Shown one piece after another: positions 37,184 through 46,369 of a DNA stretch of 64,000 nucleotides. Source of the DNA: JBLXBZ01 sp048265185 (lineage in GTDB: Bacteria; Pseudomonadota; Alphaproteobacteria; Rhizobiales; Stappiaceae); NCBI GenBank assembly GCA_048265185.1, contig JBLXBZ010000001.1:372001-436000 (forward strand), given 5' to 3'. The notes under the pieces were generated by a model. The model ran no database searches, was not told the DNA's origin, and saw only the letters and a program-made list of their open reading frames with translations. The stretch's first letter is position 1. Each line of letters starts with the position of its first letter. Both the position numbers and the translations under genes were made by a program.

Positions 37184-39469
37184 ATGGTCTTCTCTGCTCT
37201 CTTTCGCTTTCTAACGGGGGAAAGGGAAGTGCCGAAAAACATCGGTCCCACCGAAATTGGAGCTGATGTACCGATCAAAGCGTCAGATCAAGACTTACTT
37301 CGCCGTGTTAGTTTCGCGGAACGCATCGCGACTATTCTGTCCGAACTGACTTTGGAAGAAGGCCGCGTTTTTGCGGTTCGAGGTCAATGGGGCGCCGGGA
37401 AAACGTCGCTCAAGAACCTCGTCATAGAGCAGCTGGGCAGCCGCAGAGGCTCGGCTGACTGGATGGATTTCAATCCATGGCAGTGGGGTGACGGTGAGGC
37501 TATTGCCAAAGCTCTGTTTCAGCAAATCGCGGACAAAATTGGTGGAGCACTGTCCTCGAAGGCGCGAAAGCGCGCTGCAATGTTCCGACGTTATGGCTCA
37601 ACGCTCACTGGGAGTGCCGGCTCGGTAAAGAAGCTCGGCGCGAACACGCCTCTCATCACTCTCGTCCTAGCGAATGCATCGATAGTGACGTTGGCGGCGT
37701 CTATTGGATGGTCATTGCCCGAGGCAGCGACGGTCGCTAGATGGCTAACCGGTGCAAGTATTGTGCTTCCTGTCGTCGGATGGTTGCTGCTTTACTTTGG
37801 AAAAGATCGATGGGCCGAGCCAGTCGACAAGATCCGCGCTGATCTTGAGTCCAACTTGCGAGGTTCAGAAAAGCCGCTCGTGATCTTCGTTGATGACATC
37901 GATAGGCTGGAACCGGAGCAAATCCGATCGCTCATACGCCAAATTAAGGTCAACGCAAATCTTCCGAACATCGTGTTCGTGCTGCTATTTCAACCTAGCA
38001 TCGTCGAACGCGCGCTCGATCCAATTGCAAATGGTCAAGGGCGAGAGTTTCTCAAAAAGATCGTCCAGGCTAATTTCGACCTGCCGGCTATTTCAAAGTC
38101 GATGGTCCATTCGATAATGACAAAGGACCTAGACCAATTGATGGGGACCTATGCGGTCGCCGAAAACGGATTTGATGTTGTCAGGTGGGGGAACGCATTG
38201 GTTGGCATCATCCAACCCTATATCGAAAACCTACGGGATGCACGACGCTACGTCTCGTCCGTTGCCATTCACCTTCCGCTTCATACGGGGGCACAGGTCA
38301 TGGAAGTCAATGTTATCGACTTTCTTGTCCTTGAGGCATTGAGGGTCTTCGAACCTGAGCTGCATTCCTCCATTTTCCGAGACCGGGATCTGTTTCTCCA
38401 AAACGGGCGCTTCCGAGATGATCACAAGGATGAGGACAATCGTAGCCAGCTTAAAGAACATACTGCTTCGCTTGATCCGCAACGACGATCGCTCGCCGAA
38501 GCGGCGATAAAGCAGCTGTTTCCGAAAACCGAATGGGCCTTCGGTGGCTCGCATTACGGGGATGATTGGCTACGTTCTTGGAGCTCGGCCAAGCGCGTTT
38601 GTACGGCCAGATATTTTCCCCGCTACTTCGAACTGCAAACCCCGCAAGGTGAAATGTCGGAGAACGAGTTTTCGGACCTTCTTAAGATATCAGGAGACGG
38701 AAAACTGCTGAGCGAGGCAATCGAAAATGTCGAAAGTCGAGAGTTGCTAGGCTCTCTTGCATCGAGGCTTGATGAATCTGTCGAAAAACTTCCGACTGCA
38801 ACGGCGTCTGTACTCCTACCAGCAATGTTTGAAATCGCTCAGAAGCTTGTCGACCACAATGCGACGCCATTTGGGTCGCCGTGGACCTCCGCTTGGCGAG
38901 CTATAAGCTGGTACATTGATAGGCTCCCCAGGGAGGAGCGAGGAGCGCTCACACTCGCGGCGTTCCGATCGACCAAAGCATTGTCCGTCGCCGCTACGAT
39001 CATCCATATCAATGACCCGGAGTCGCAAGAGGAAGGTTCTCGTATCGAGCCTAAGCTTGAGAGGGAGACAGTTGAGGAGATGAAAGCTGAATGGGTTCGG
39101 CAAATCCGAGAGCGAGCAGCTACGCCAGATAAGCTCCTCGAAGATACGGACCTCGGCTCATTGCTCTACCGCTGGAGAGACTACACCGGTAATTTGGACG
39201 AACCACGAAACTGGGTTCAGGCCACCGTCAAAACGGATGATGCCTTTGTTACTATTTTGAAACGGCTAATGACCACGGGAACCAGTCATACGATGGGCGA
39301 TCTCGTTTCACGAACTGTGGATTCCATCCGGCTCGAAACAATCGAGGATTTCTTGGACATAGGCACCGCACAAAGACGGCTCGTAACGTTGAAACGACCT
39401 GCCGATGAGCTCGGGATACGAGCTGTCGACGCGCTCGAGAAGGCTTTGTCCGGCACAGCAGAATATTGA
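37184..39469 (+). CDS. KAP-family P-loop NTPase
   Basis: A 761-residue membrane-linked NTPase. Walker A is 'RGQWGAGKTS' (about 66-75). Two hydrophobic segments (about 155-176 and 185-205) are inserted between Walker A and the Walker B 'PLVIFVDDIDRLEPEQI' (about 231-247), which is the hallmark KAP arrangement. Further features are 'WMDFNPWQWGDGEAI' and 'EFLKKIVQANFDLP'. The C-terminal 350 residues match nothing I recognise. KAP NTPases recur in defence islands and mobile elements, often as single-gene cargo, so antiphage activity is plausible but unproven. It is the only plus-strand gene of the element, converging on tniQ. The start is the ATG giving the first methionine before 'VFSALFRF'; no strong RBS is visible. 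Confidence 0.88.
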   Translation: MVFSALFRFLTGEREVPKNIGPTEIGADVPIKASDQDLLRRVSFAERIATILSELTLEEGRVFAVRGQWGAGKTSLKNLVIEQLGSRRGSADWMDFNPWQWGDGEAIAKALFQQIADKIGGALSSKARKRAAMFRRYGSTLTGSAGSVKKLGANTPLITLVLANASIVTLAASIGWSLPEAATVARWLTGASIVLPVVGWLLLYFGKDRWAEPVDKIRADLESNLRGSEKPLVIFVDDIDRLEPEQIRSLIRQIKVNANLPNIVFVLLFQPSIVERALDPIANGQGREFLKKIVQANFDLPAISKSMVHSIMTKDLDQLMGTYAVAENGFDVVRWGNALVGIIQPYIENLRDARRYVSSVAIHLPLHTGAQVMEVNVIDFLVLEALRVFEPELHSSIFRDRDLFLQNGRFRDDHKDEDNRSQLKEHTASLDPQRRSLAEAAIKQLFPKTEWAFGGSHYGDDWLRSWSSAKRVCTARYFPRYFELQTPQGEMSENEFSDLLKISGDGKLLSEAIENVESRELLGSLASRLDESVEKLPTATASVLLPAMFEIAQKLVDHNATPFGSPWTSAWRAISWYIDRLPREERGALTLAAFRSTKALSVAATIIHINDPESQEEGSRIEPKLERETVEEMKAEWVRQIRERAATPDKLLEDTDLGSLLYRWRDYTGNLDEPRNWVQATVKTDDAFVTILKRLMTTGTSHTMGDLVSRTVDSIRLETIEDFLDIGTAQRRLVTLKRPADELGIRAVDALEKALSGTAEY

Positions 39470-39606
39470 AAAGTTGGCTTTGCGACTAGAGGTCTTGCTG
39501 CCAACAACGGCGGCTTTCTGCATGCCCAACAGGCAGGTCGATCGCCTGATATAGCGGCGCGAAGCAGACGTCCGACAGTGAGCGTCGGGCAGTAAGCAGC
39601 GCTCGA

Positions 39607-41511
39607 TCAATTCTGCTTTTGGTTCCACATCCGCGGACATCGTTGTTCGGCTGCGAAAATTTGCCGCCGTTCATAAACAAACGCTCCGAATTGAGGTGGA
39701 TCGAACGCCGTCTGTATGTTGACTGACTTCAGAATTCTTCGCACCTGCTTGTGATGGAGACCGCGTTTCCGCGATAACTCACCTAACGAAACGTACCTGG
39801 CGACAAATGTGTCGGCACTCTCCCTGGAAACCACTGGCACCATCCGGCGGGCGTCGGGGCTGTATTCGTCGACCAACTCAAGCACCCCAGCCTCGATAAA
39901 CTTCAGCACATGCTTTCCCATCCCGGGAATGTGCTCGTCGATTTGGCGCTTTGGTATTCCGGAACCCTTCGCCTCGCGACGAACGTGCTCGAAGACTTCG
40001 TCCGCATCGACCAGCAGGTTCGGAAAGATCTCAGGTCCCGGAAGCCGTCCCTTCCATTTCAGTTTCCCGTCGAACACCAGGCTTATAAGGAAATCGATCG
40101 ACGTCACTGCTGCTGCTCGCGCTTCAGGGATCGTCATCAGCCGATCGGACGGTTTGGAAATTATTTCCGCACCGTCGAACATTGCCGTCAGCGCACTGGT
40201 CACGTCCTGAGGGAGGAAATGGTGTTTTGCGTTCGAGCGTTGGTCGGATCCAGTGACCGTGCGCAGATACCCTTGTGAGATCATACTGTTCAGGTAGTGT
40301 TTTGGGATCTGCATGCGCTCCATGACCACCGGAGTGGACACTGCGTCTCGAAGCTCCGCGATGATCGTCAGAAGTCTCTCGCTCGAGACGATGACCCGAT
40401 GATCCGGAAGGGAGGAGATGTCCGTGTCGCCGTGGAAACCTTCCCGTTCGAAAATCTTGCGCATGGTGTTGGGGTGAACGTTGGCGGCCTTCGCAGCTGA
40501 CCGGATGGAGTGGACGGTCTGCTTGTCGACTACTGCTCCCAGGACAGCCGTGCCTGCCTCAAGCGGCAGCGTTTCGAGTGCGAAGCGCCTGACTGTGTCT
40601 CGAAGTTTTTCGTATCCGGGATCGTCGATTGTTCGTCGCAAGACGTCGTAGACGTGACCATAGGTGTCTCGAAGGCCAAGGACGCCCTTGGTGTTCATCT
40701 GTGCGTCGTTCAGCTTCTGGAGTTGTGATCGGATTGAGTTTTCACCGACTCTGGCGATCAGGAAACCGGTCTCTGCGGCGGCTGCCCAATCAACCTCGGT
40801 AAGCTGGCCGGTTTTCACCTTTGGTGGATGAAGGGCAGAAACGCCAAGCCCTTCACAGAACGCGATGGCGGCGTATGCCGGAACATCGTCTAGCCATGTG
40901 TTCTCGTTCGCGTCTCCTCTGAGACGGGCCAACAACCAGTCCTGAAACGAGGAGGGGGGCGTGGGCCGGGCGTCTCTCGCTAGGTGCTCAAGCTCGGTGC
41001 GGTAGGCATCCAGGGTCCTGGAAAAATCGAAATATTGATACCGTTGACGTTTCGGGTCTGTTCGGACCAGCAGGACGTCGTGTTTCGGACAGGTTCGGAT
41101 GGGAGCGAGTATCCATCCCAGCCGCAGCCACGGGCGGGCGATCGCCGGTCCTTCATAGGTTTCCAAGTCTTCCTGAACACAATGCGGACAAAACCGAAAG
41201 AAGGTCCGGTGGACTGATCGGACATCGAAGATCTCGCCACCTACAATGAAGCGTTTGCCCTCAGGAGAGCGGACAGGCGTATAACGAAGAAGGCCATTCT
41301 CGTTCGTTCCACCAAGTTGGGCGACCGCTCTGACGGCCTTCTCGTCAGCCTGTTCAAGGCCTCTGGTCGGTATTCCCGTATCTGCGAGGAAATACCGAAG
41401 TGGTCGCCCGTTCAATCGGGCGAGCCGCGAGGCAAAACCGACGGCGGGCTCCATATCCTCATGCTGATGCCTGAAACCACATGCGGAGCGTACACGTGGA
41501 CGTGCACTCAT
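39607..41511 (-). CDS. tniQ: TniQ/TnsD-like target-selection protein
   Basis: The TniQ domain is N-terminal (about 20-180) with the zinc-binding pattern 'FCPHCVQEDLE' ... 'IRTCPKHDVLL' (CxxC and CxxH). The 634-residue length is far above minimal TniQ (about 350) and approaches TnsD. The C-terminal part has several helix-turn-helix-like stretches, e.g. 'SAAKAANVHPNTMRKIFERE' (about 355-375) and 'SLGELSRKRGLHHKQVRRIL' near the end. By analogy with TnsD at glmS, this protein should recognise the insertion site, here probably the nrdJ 3' end. The start overlaps the tnsC stop by ATGA-type coupling. Confidence 0.9.
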   Translation of the reverse strand: MSARPRVRSACGFRHQHEDMEPAVGFASRLARLNGRPLRYFLADTGIPTRGLEQADEKAVRAVAQLGGTNENGLLRYTPVRSPEGKRFIVGGEIFDVRSVHRTFFRFCPHCVQEDLETYEGPAIARPWLRLGWILAPIRTCPKHDVLLVRTDPKRQRYQYFDFSRTLDAYRTELEHLARDARPTPPSSFQDWLLARLRGDANENTWLDDVPAYAAIAFCEGLGVSALHPPKVKTGQLTEVDWAAAAETGFLIARVGENSIRSQLQKLNDAQMNTKGVLGLRDTYGHVYDVLRRTIDDPGYEKLRDTVRRFALETLPLEAGTAVLGAVVDKQTVHSIRSAAKAANVHPNTMRKIFEREGFHGDTDISSLPDHRVIVSSERLLTIIAELRDAVSTPVVMERMQIPKHYLNSMISQGYLRTVTGSDQRSNAKHHFLPQDVTSALTAMFDGAEIISKPSDRLMTIPEARAAAVTSIDFLISLVFDGKLKWKGRLPGPEIFPNLLVDADEVFEHVRREAKGSGIPKRQIDEHIPGMGKHVLKFIEAGVLELVDEYSPDARRMVPVVSRESADTFVARYVSLGELSRKRGLHHKQVRRILKSVNIQTAFDPPQFGAFVYERRQIFAAEQRCPRMWNQKQN

Positions 41512-42584
41512 CCGCGAGCGCCTTTCTCGTAAAGGAACGAACCGGGCGCCAAGTGTCTCCAGCTGTCTATCAGGAACACATTGCGCTCCGGGTCATCGAG
41601 AGACTCGCTATGTTCAAAATACGCTTCGATGAAATGGTCCCGATTCAAGGACTTCGCATTTCTTGACAGTGCTACGTGTATCGCCGCCGTAATAACGGTT
41701 GCAATGCGCCCATATCGGTTGTTCGCAGCGTGTGTAATTCGTTCCGGAATATCGTTTCCAAGTATCTCATCCGCGCTTAAGTCCGCCGCCTCTGCTAGTT
41801 GGGAGATTATTTTCACGACCATGTCTTGGTCGTCGGGAAAATTCACGTCCGGCAGATATGCAAACTTGCTTCGTCTTTCGAACTGCTCATCCATCGAAGC
41901 AAGTTCCGTCGTTCGTGGTAGTCCGGACATAATGAAACTCACTGGCCATCCAGGTGCATTCATGAGGCCCTTGAGGGCGTTGGCGAGGTTCTTGCGCTCC
42001 CGGTCAGCATCTGTTTGCTTGAGCATGTGCTGGGTCTCGTCAATGTGGATGAGGAGAACCTTTCGATGCCTCAATTGTGCCGGAAGCAGATCCCAAAGTT
42101 CGTTCTGCTGCCTGTTGTGACTGGCGTCGTAGCCAGCGGCCCTGAGGATGTCGACCGCGAGGGTTTTCAGTGTTCCGGGGCCGGACAAGGAAATCGAAAT
42201 GACAGGGCGAATAGTGCCGATCGGTGTTTCTTGAGGTTGAAGGGCTGGTTCGTTGTCCAGCAGGTGTTCTATCGCTCGCGTTTTCCCGGCACCGCTTTCT
42301 CCGGTAATAAAGAGGACGCGTCCAGCATCACGCTTGCCATTCCTTTTCGATAGTACGTGTTCCAGCAAGCGGTGGAGCTGGTTTGCGAGGTATTTGTCGC
42401 GATTGGAAGACACGTAAACGGTCTTCACCTTTTCAAGGCGCGGTATGACATCGCCGAACCCAGGTGACATTCGAGCTGCGACGCTTTCAAGATAGGCATC
42501 GTCATCATCGGCAGATGACATATCAAATTCAGCTGAATTTAGGAATTTTTGCGCCATTTTCTTCATTTCATCAGTCATCGTCAT
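41508..42584 (-). CDS. tnsC: AAA+ transposition regulator TnsC (TniB-like)
   Basis: TnsC is the ATP-dependent adaptor linking target selection to the transposase. Walker A 'TGESGAGKTRAIEHLL' (about 94-109), Walker B 'VLLIHIDETQHML' and sensor-1 'FIMSGLPRT' are all present. Length 358 is close to TniB/TnsC of short type. The start lies 14 bp inside the end of tnsB and its stop overlaps tniQ, so all three are translationally coupled. Confidence 0.93.
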   Translation of the reverse strand: MTMTDEMKKMAQKFLNSAEFDMSSADDDDAYLESVAARMSPGFGDVIPRLEKVKTVYVSSNRDKYLANQLHRLLEHVLSKRNGKRDAGRVLFITGESGAGKTRAIEHLLDNEPALQPQETPIGTIRPVISISLSGPGTLKTLAVDILRAAGYDASHNRQQNELWDLLPAQLRHRKVLLIHIDETQHMLKQTDADRERKNLANALKGLMNAPGWPVSFIMSGLPRTTELASMDEQFERRSKFAYLPDVNFPDDQDMVVKIISQLAEAADLSADEILGNDIPERITHAANNRYGRIATVITAAIHVALSRNAKSLNRDHFIEAYFEHSESLDDPERNVFLIDSWRHLAPGSFLYEKGARG

Positions 42585-44784
42585 TGCCGTAATTGTTCAT
42601 TCCGCCACGGTGTTTCGTTTGCTCGTTTGATTTATTCTCACTGGGTTTGTTCGACTTGGAATTTTGTTGGACGCCTTTCTTTGACGAGCTGATTGTCTTC
42701 CCCATCTGCCGCGCAGATTTGCCAGGCGTCTGTGAATAGTTGGGCCTTTTCAGCGCAGCTCTACCGAGCCTGTCGAGTGCCTTGGCCAGCTTGTCGTATT
42801 GGTCCTGGGTCAGGGCGTCTTCTTCCAGGCCTGCCTTCTTCCGAGCTTCGCGACTCGTCTCCAGGATCTTCGCGAACGCTTCGATCCGGATCTCATGGCC
42901 GGCCTTTTGAGCCTCCTTGATGATTTCCTTCACCTCAGCTTTGGCGGCGAGATACTCCTCCAAGGTATGGCCATTGAATCCGGTCTCAGGTGTCGGGACA
43001 ACGAGCAGGGGTGCGTCGTCGGAAACTCCGAGCTGTTGGCGGTGCTCGCGTGCGGGCAGGACAAAAATCCGGCCGAGATCCAATTGATCGACGTACACCT
43101 CTACGTCGCTGCCCTGGGTCAGCCCGTGCAGCTTGCCAATTTCATCGCTGACATAGCTGATGCCGTGTACGAGAATTCCATGCTTATCGATCTTCCGGGT
43201 CGTACGAAGGCCAAGGCTGGCGGCAAGGTTTTCTTCCGAAACCGGTATCATCGTCGCGCCACCTGTGAGTTTCTCCCACTGTTGCTTTGGTGTCCGATCT
43301 CCGAGACCGCGATGAGGTGTGTTGTGATATACGTCGACGATGTACTGGACGAGGGTCTTGTAAAAGGCCTCGTAAGTGAGGCTCGCCTTTGCTTCGGAAT
43401 TGTAGTCGCCACGCTCGACGACGTTTGCGAATGACTGTCCTGTAAATTGGCGACAGTGTTTTTTCAGGCCCCGAAAGAAGCTTTCAATCGTTCCTCTTTT
43501 TCGCGGATCTTTCTCCGGAATCTGATGGGGAATTCCGAGACGAGACAGAGAGGCGGAGAAGCTTCCTCGGAAGGCGGGACCACCGTCTGTGACGATCTTC
43601 CTGGGGCGCCCGTGCATGGGCCATTCGTCCTGGGCTCCAGCCCAAATTCTCAAATCGTTCTTGTCGGTAAGAATGCGTCGGACCGCCGCTTTAGAAGTCG
43701 CCGTTGAGGGACTGCGTGGGCTGACGTTAAGGCCGACGATGCATCTTGTTGCCACGTCGATTGCGGCTGTCACCGTACACCGAGCTCTTTCGACTTTTTT
43801 GCGCTCCGCGGGTGACAATTGCGACCAGACGCTGGACTCCTTCAAGAGCACGAACAAGTCGGCTTCCCAGTCGTCCATTTCGACACGTTCCAGGTATTTC
43901 GTTATCTGCATGCCTCGACCAACAACCGCATAACGCCTTGTTGCGCGGTCGATGCCTTCCCTTCCGGCGTCCTTGATGAAAGGCGGAATTTTATGGATAT
44001 GGCGGCGAACGGTCTTGTAGCTGACCGAGAGAGGCGGTTTGTCCTTTCTCTTCTTATTCAGGAAGTAAAGGCGCCGCTCGACATCCCAGTAGATGTCGCA
44101 CATTGCGGGCTTGCTGGCGCTCGCATAGCGTTTGACGCACTGCTCTATTACGTCGCTGACGTCCTCATCGAGCTGTGCTCGGTTTCCACAACGATGATAA
44201 TTTGTCTTGAAGGCATCCGCCCGCTCGCCAAACTCGCGGTAGCTGTGCAGCCAATTGCGAAGGGTGCTGGCGCTCGGATATGCGAATTCCTTGCGTTGGC
44301 CTGTGCCGGCAATGATCCGTCCCTTTTCCGGGCGCTCGCCATAGATCTGCACATACCAATCGTACATTGCCCCCTTTCGGCTTTCGATGAAATCTTCGAG
44401 GGACTTGAGGGACATGGTTGGCCGATTCTCGGTCTCCGTATCCAGGCGGGCGTCGTTGAAACGATCGCACCATTCTTTTTTCCAAAGAATGGTCCTGAGT
44501 TGCTTCTCGTTGCAGTCATGGAGGTGGGAGGTATCGTTGCGAGCTTTCAGTTTTGCCGCGGTCCGGGCAAAGTAGTCGTGGTCACAACGAAGGCGATGCG
44601 AGCGCAATAGGCCTGCGAGTTCCTTATCCGATTTAGCGATGAAGTTGTTTTCGACAACGTCGCCGCTCACAAGCTGCAATATGTGCACTCCATTGTTCTT
44701 TCCGACGGACCTGTAATGGGTGCTGTTTATGACAATTCGGTCATGTGGGCTGAAAACGAAAGGACGATATCTGGCGTTATTCAT
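42571..44784 (-). CDS. tnsB: DDE transposase TnsB (Mu-transposase/integrase core)
   Basis: TnsB binds the transposon ends and joins the 3' ends to target DNA. The RNase-H core shows the triad: Asp in 'VEMDDWEADLFVLL', Asp in 'KIVTDGGPAFRG' and Glu in 'KRGTIESFFRGLKKHC'. N-terminal helix-turn-helix domains precede it ('PSASTLRNWLHSYREFGERA'). A Mu-type beta-barrel and an acidic, Asn/Ser/Lys-rich tail follow; the tail probably contacts TnsC. The ATG at 44784 ('MNNARYRPFVFSPHD') was chosen; an upstream in-frame start (44805) is possible. Length of about 737 residues is normal for TnsB. Confidence 0.95.
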   Translation of the reverse strand: MNNARYRPFVFSPHDRIVINSTHYRSVGKNNGVHILQLVSGDVVENNFIAKSDKELAGLLRSHRLRCDHDYFARTAAKLKARNDTSHLHDCNEKQLRTILWKKEWCDRFNDARLDTETENRPTMSLKSLEDFIESRKGAMYDWYVQIYGERPEKGRIIAGTGQRKEFAYPSASTLRNWLHSYREFGERADAFKTNYHRCGNRAQLDEDVSDVIEQCVKRYASASKPAMCDIYWDVERRLYFLNKKRKDKPPLSVSYKTVRRHIHKIPPFIKDAGREGIDRATRRYAVVGRGMQITKYLERVEMDDWEADLFVLLKESSVWSQLSPAERKKVERARCTVTAAIDVATRCIVGLNVSPRSPSTATSKAAVRRILTDKNDLRIWAGAQDEWPMHGRPRKIVTDGGPAFRGSFSASLSRLGIPHQIPEKDPRKRGTIESFFRGLKKHCRQFTGQSFANVVERGDYNSEAKASLTYEAFYKTLVQYIVDVYHNTPHRGLGDRTPKQQWEKLTGGATMIPVSEENLAASLGLRTTRKIDKHGILVHGISYVSDEIGKLHGLTQGSDVEVYVDQLDLGRIFVLPAREHRQQLGVSDDAPLLVVPTPETGFNGHTLEEYLAAKAEVKEIIKEAQKAGHEIRIEAFAKILETSREARKKAGLEEDALTQDQYDKLAKALDRLGRAALKRPNYSQTPGKSARQMGKTISSSKKGVQQNSKSNKPSENKSNEQTKHRGGMNNYGNDDD

Positions 44785-44877
44785 TTCAATCTCAAGAACA
44801 ACCAAAGGGCACGCTCACTCGGAGCGTGCAACCTAGCTGGTGGGGTTGATGATCCGCTTAACGTCACTGCTCAAAAT

Positions 44878-45735
44878 CTACGCGGCAAATTTACCAGTGT
44901 TGATAAGAGCGCTATCGACGTCGACCGGTTCGTGGAAGCGCATCCGGAGAGCGCCTGACTCAATCAGAGCGATCGATGCGATTTCTGCTGCTCTTCCGTG
45001 GCCCGTGAAAGCGCCGATTTCCGACGGTGTCACGACATCGGGCAACTGCGGCAGCGCTTCGAGTACAACGTTCCGCATTTCAGAGTTGCTCTGCTTTGCG
45101 GCTTCGATGATCTCTTCGGCATTTTCGAAGTCGAGGAGGTTGATGTCCTCCTCGGTCATGATGACGAATTCATCAGCGATATGCTCGTTGTCGTAGTCGG
45201 CGACCGCTTGGACAAGCTCTTCCAATTCGGATCTTTCGACATCCTCCTCGTATTTTACGAAGATTGCGCGTCTCAAACCGCAATTGAAGTGCTGGACTAC
45301 ATCGATGGTGTGTTCCTTCAGGACACCATTCCGGAGATAGCGGGCCTTCTGCTGCTCCATGACCAAGACCACTTCGTTGTCGGCGATTGATACGGTCAAA
45401 ACCTTCATTTCGAGGTCGCTCTCGTACCAGATTTGCCTGAACCGGAACGGATCAGATACGAAGCCGACGGACGAACCACGGTCCTTGGGCGAAATGCTCC
45501 GTTGAGCGACACTGGGATCGCATACAAAGGCCGCTGCTGGAATTTCTTCAGAGGAACTGGAAACAACCTCGGTATGGAGCAGTCCTCGCCGGGTCCGGAG
45601 TGACCGGCAGCGGCACGGCCGCGCTGGTGGGCCGGGAGCTTCATATGGTCCAAAACTTCCTGGTTGTTGTTGTACATGACTTCGTTCCAAAATCTGCGCC
45701 GGGCCACCCGGTGATCGGGCTCCGGCAAACGGCAT
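44878..45735 (-). CDS. tnsA: TnsA-like endonuclease (N-terminus uncertain)
   Basis: TnsA cleaves the 5' ends of the transposon and makes transposition cut-and-paste. The catalytic layout is visible: Glu in 'QIWYESDLEMKVLTV', Asp in 'LKEHTIDVVQHF' and Lys in 'RAIFVKYEED', preceded by 'DRGSSVGFVSDPF', the usual TnsA lead-in. The conserved part begins about residue 80 of the 285-residue open frame. The first 70 codons look non-native, and no ATG, GTG or TTG lies between the first ATG and the conserved part. Either this long start is used or an upstream frameshift has disturbed the N-terminus. It is a separate gene from tnsB, 93 bp upstream. Confidence 0.78.
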   Translation of the reverse strand: MPFAGARSPGGPAQILERSHVQQQPGSFGPYEAPGPPARPCRCRSLRTRRGLLHTEVVSSSSEEIPAAAFVCDPSVAQRSISPKDRGSSVGFVSDPFRFRQIWYESDLEMKVLTVSIADNEVVLVMEQQKARYLRNGVLKEHTIDVVQHFNCGLRRAIFVKYEEDVERSELEELVQAVADYDNEHIADEFVIMTEEDINLLDFENAEEIIEAAKQSNSEMRNVVLEALPQLPDVVTPSEIGAFTGHGRAAEIASIALIESGALRMRFHEPVDVDSALINTGKFAA

Positions 45736-46369
45736 GTCCCGGGAACCAGGCGACGTCCGGTGCGGTGAAGGAGGGCTGAAAGAGCAGGCCTCCGTCTCGG
45801 AAAGCAGTCGCAGTGGCCCGGGAAAGACGCACGTCTTCGGTCTGCGCCACGAGCGTGGGACGCAGTCGAGTAGACGGGAATCTTTCGTCGGAGTTTCAGA
45901 CGCGGGGGGAGACCGAGGGGCACGATCGTCGATCGGACGAACGCGATTTCAGCATCAGGAATTCCGCGCTGAGGAGACCGTCAGGGGTAATGACGGTCGA
46001 AAATGCTGTCAGGTGGAATGTGCCAAGTTCATTCTCCTCGTCGATGAGCGGCAGGAGCCGCAGCCCCGGAATTGGGGATACGCAGGTTTCGGCCAGTCAG
46101 CTCCGAACGGAACCGAGGGGTCAGAAATCACGCTATCGAGCGAAGAGTTTTGTAAGCGGCTTCGGAGGGCGCCGGATACGGATACGAAATGTTCATGTCG
46201 GCTGCCTCCTTTGTCTTGCTGGCATTGGCCAGGTGTTGAAGCCGATCTCGGGACGCAACGACATGGCATCCGGAGGACAGTCCTCCTAACATGTCGCAGG
46301 CTTTTGAAACAGCGAGTTCTGTTCGGAAAGGAAATCGATTCAGAACGAGATTGGTGCAATTTGAATAGA
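45736..46369. other. Gap between tnsA and the FtsH-like gene with degenerate coding traces
   Basis: About 630 bp without a clear gene. On the minus strand an AGGAGG site precedes a 22-codon start ('MNISYPYPAPSEAAYKTLRS', ATG near 46194) that stops early. Other minus-strand frames downstream contain protein-like stretches such as 'LPLIDEENELGTFHLTAFST' and 'ATAFRDGGLLFQPSFTAPDV'. This looks like a small gene broken by several frameshifts, but no family was recognised. Confidence 0.35.

Noticed and set aside
43819..44610. 263-residue plus-strand open frame inside tnsB
   Set aside because: Antisense to a full TnsB with the DDE triad; no recognisable domain.
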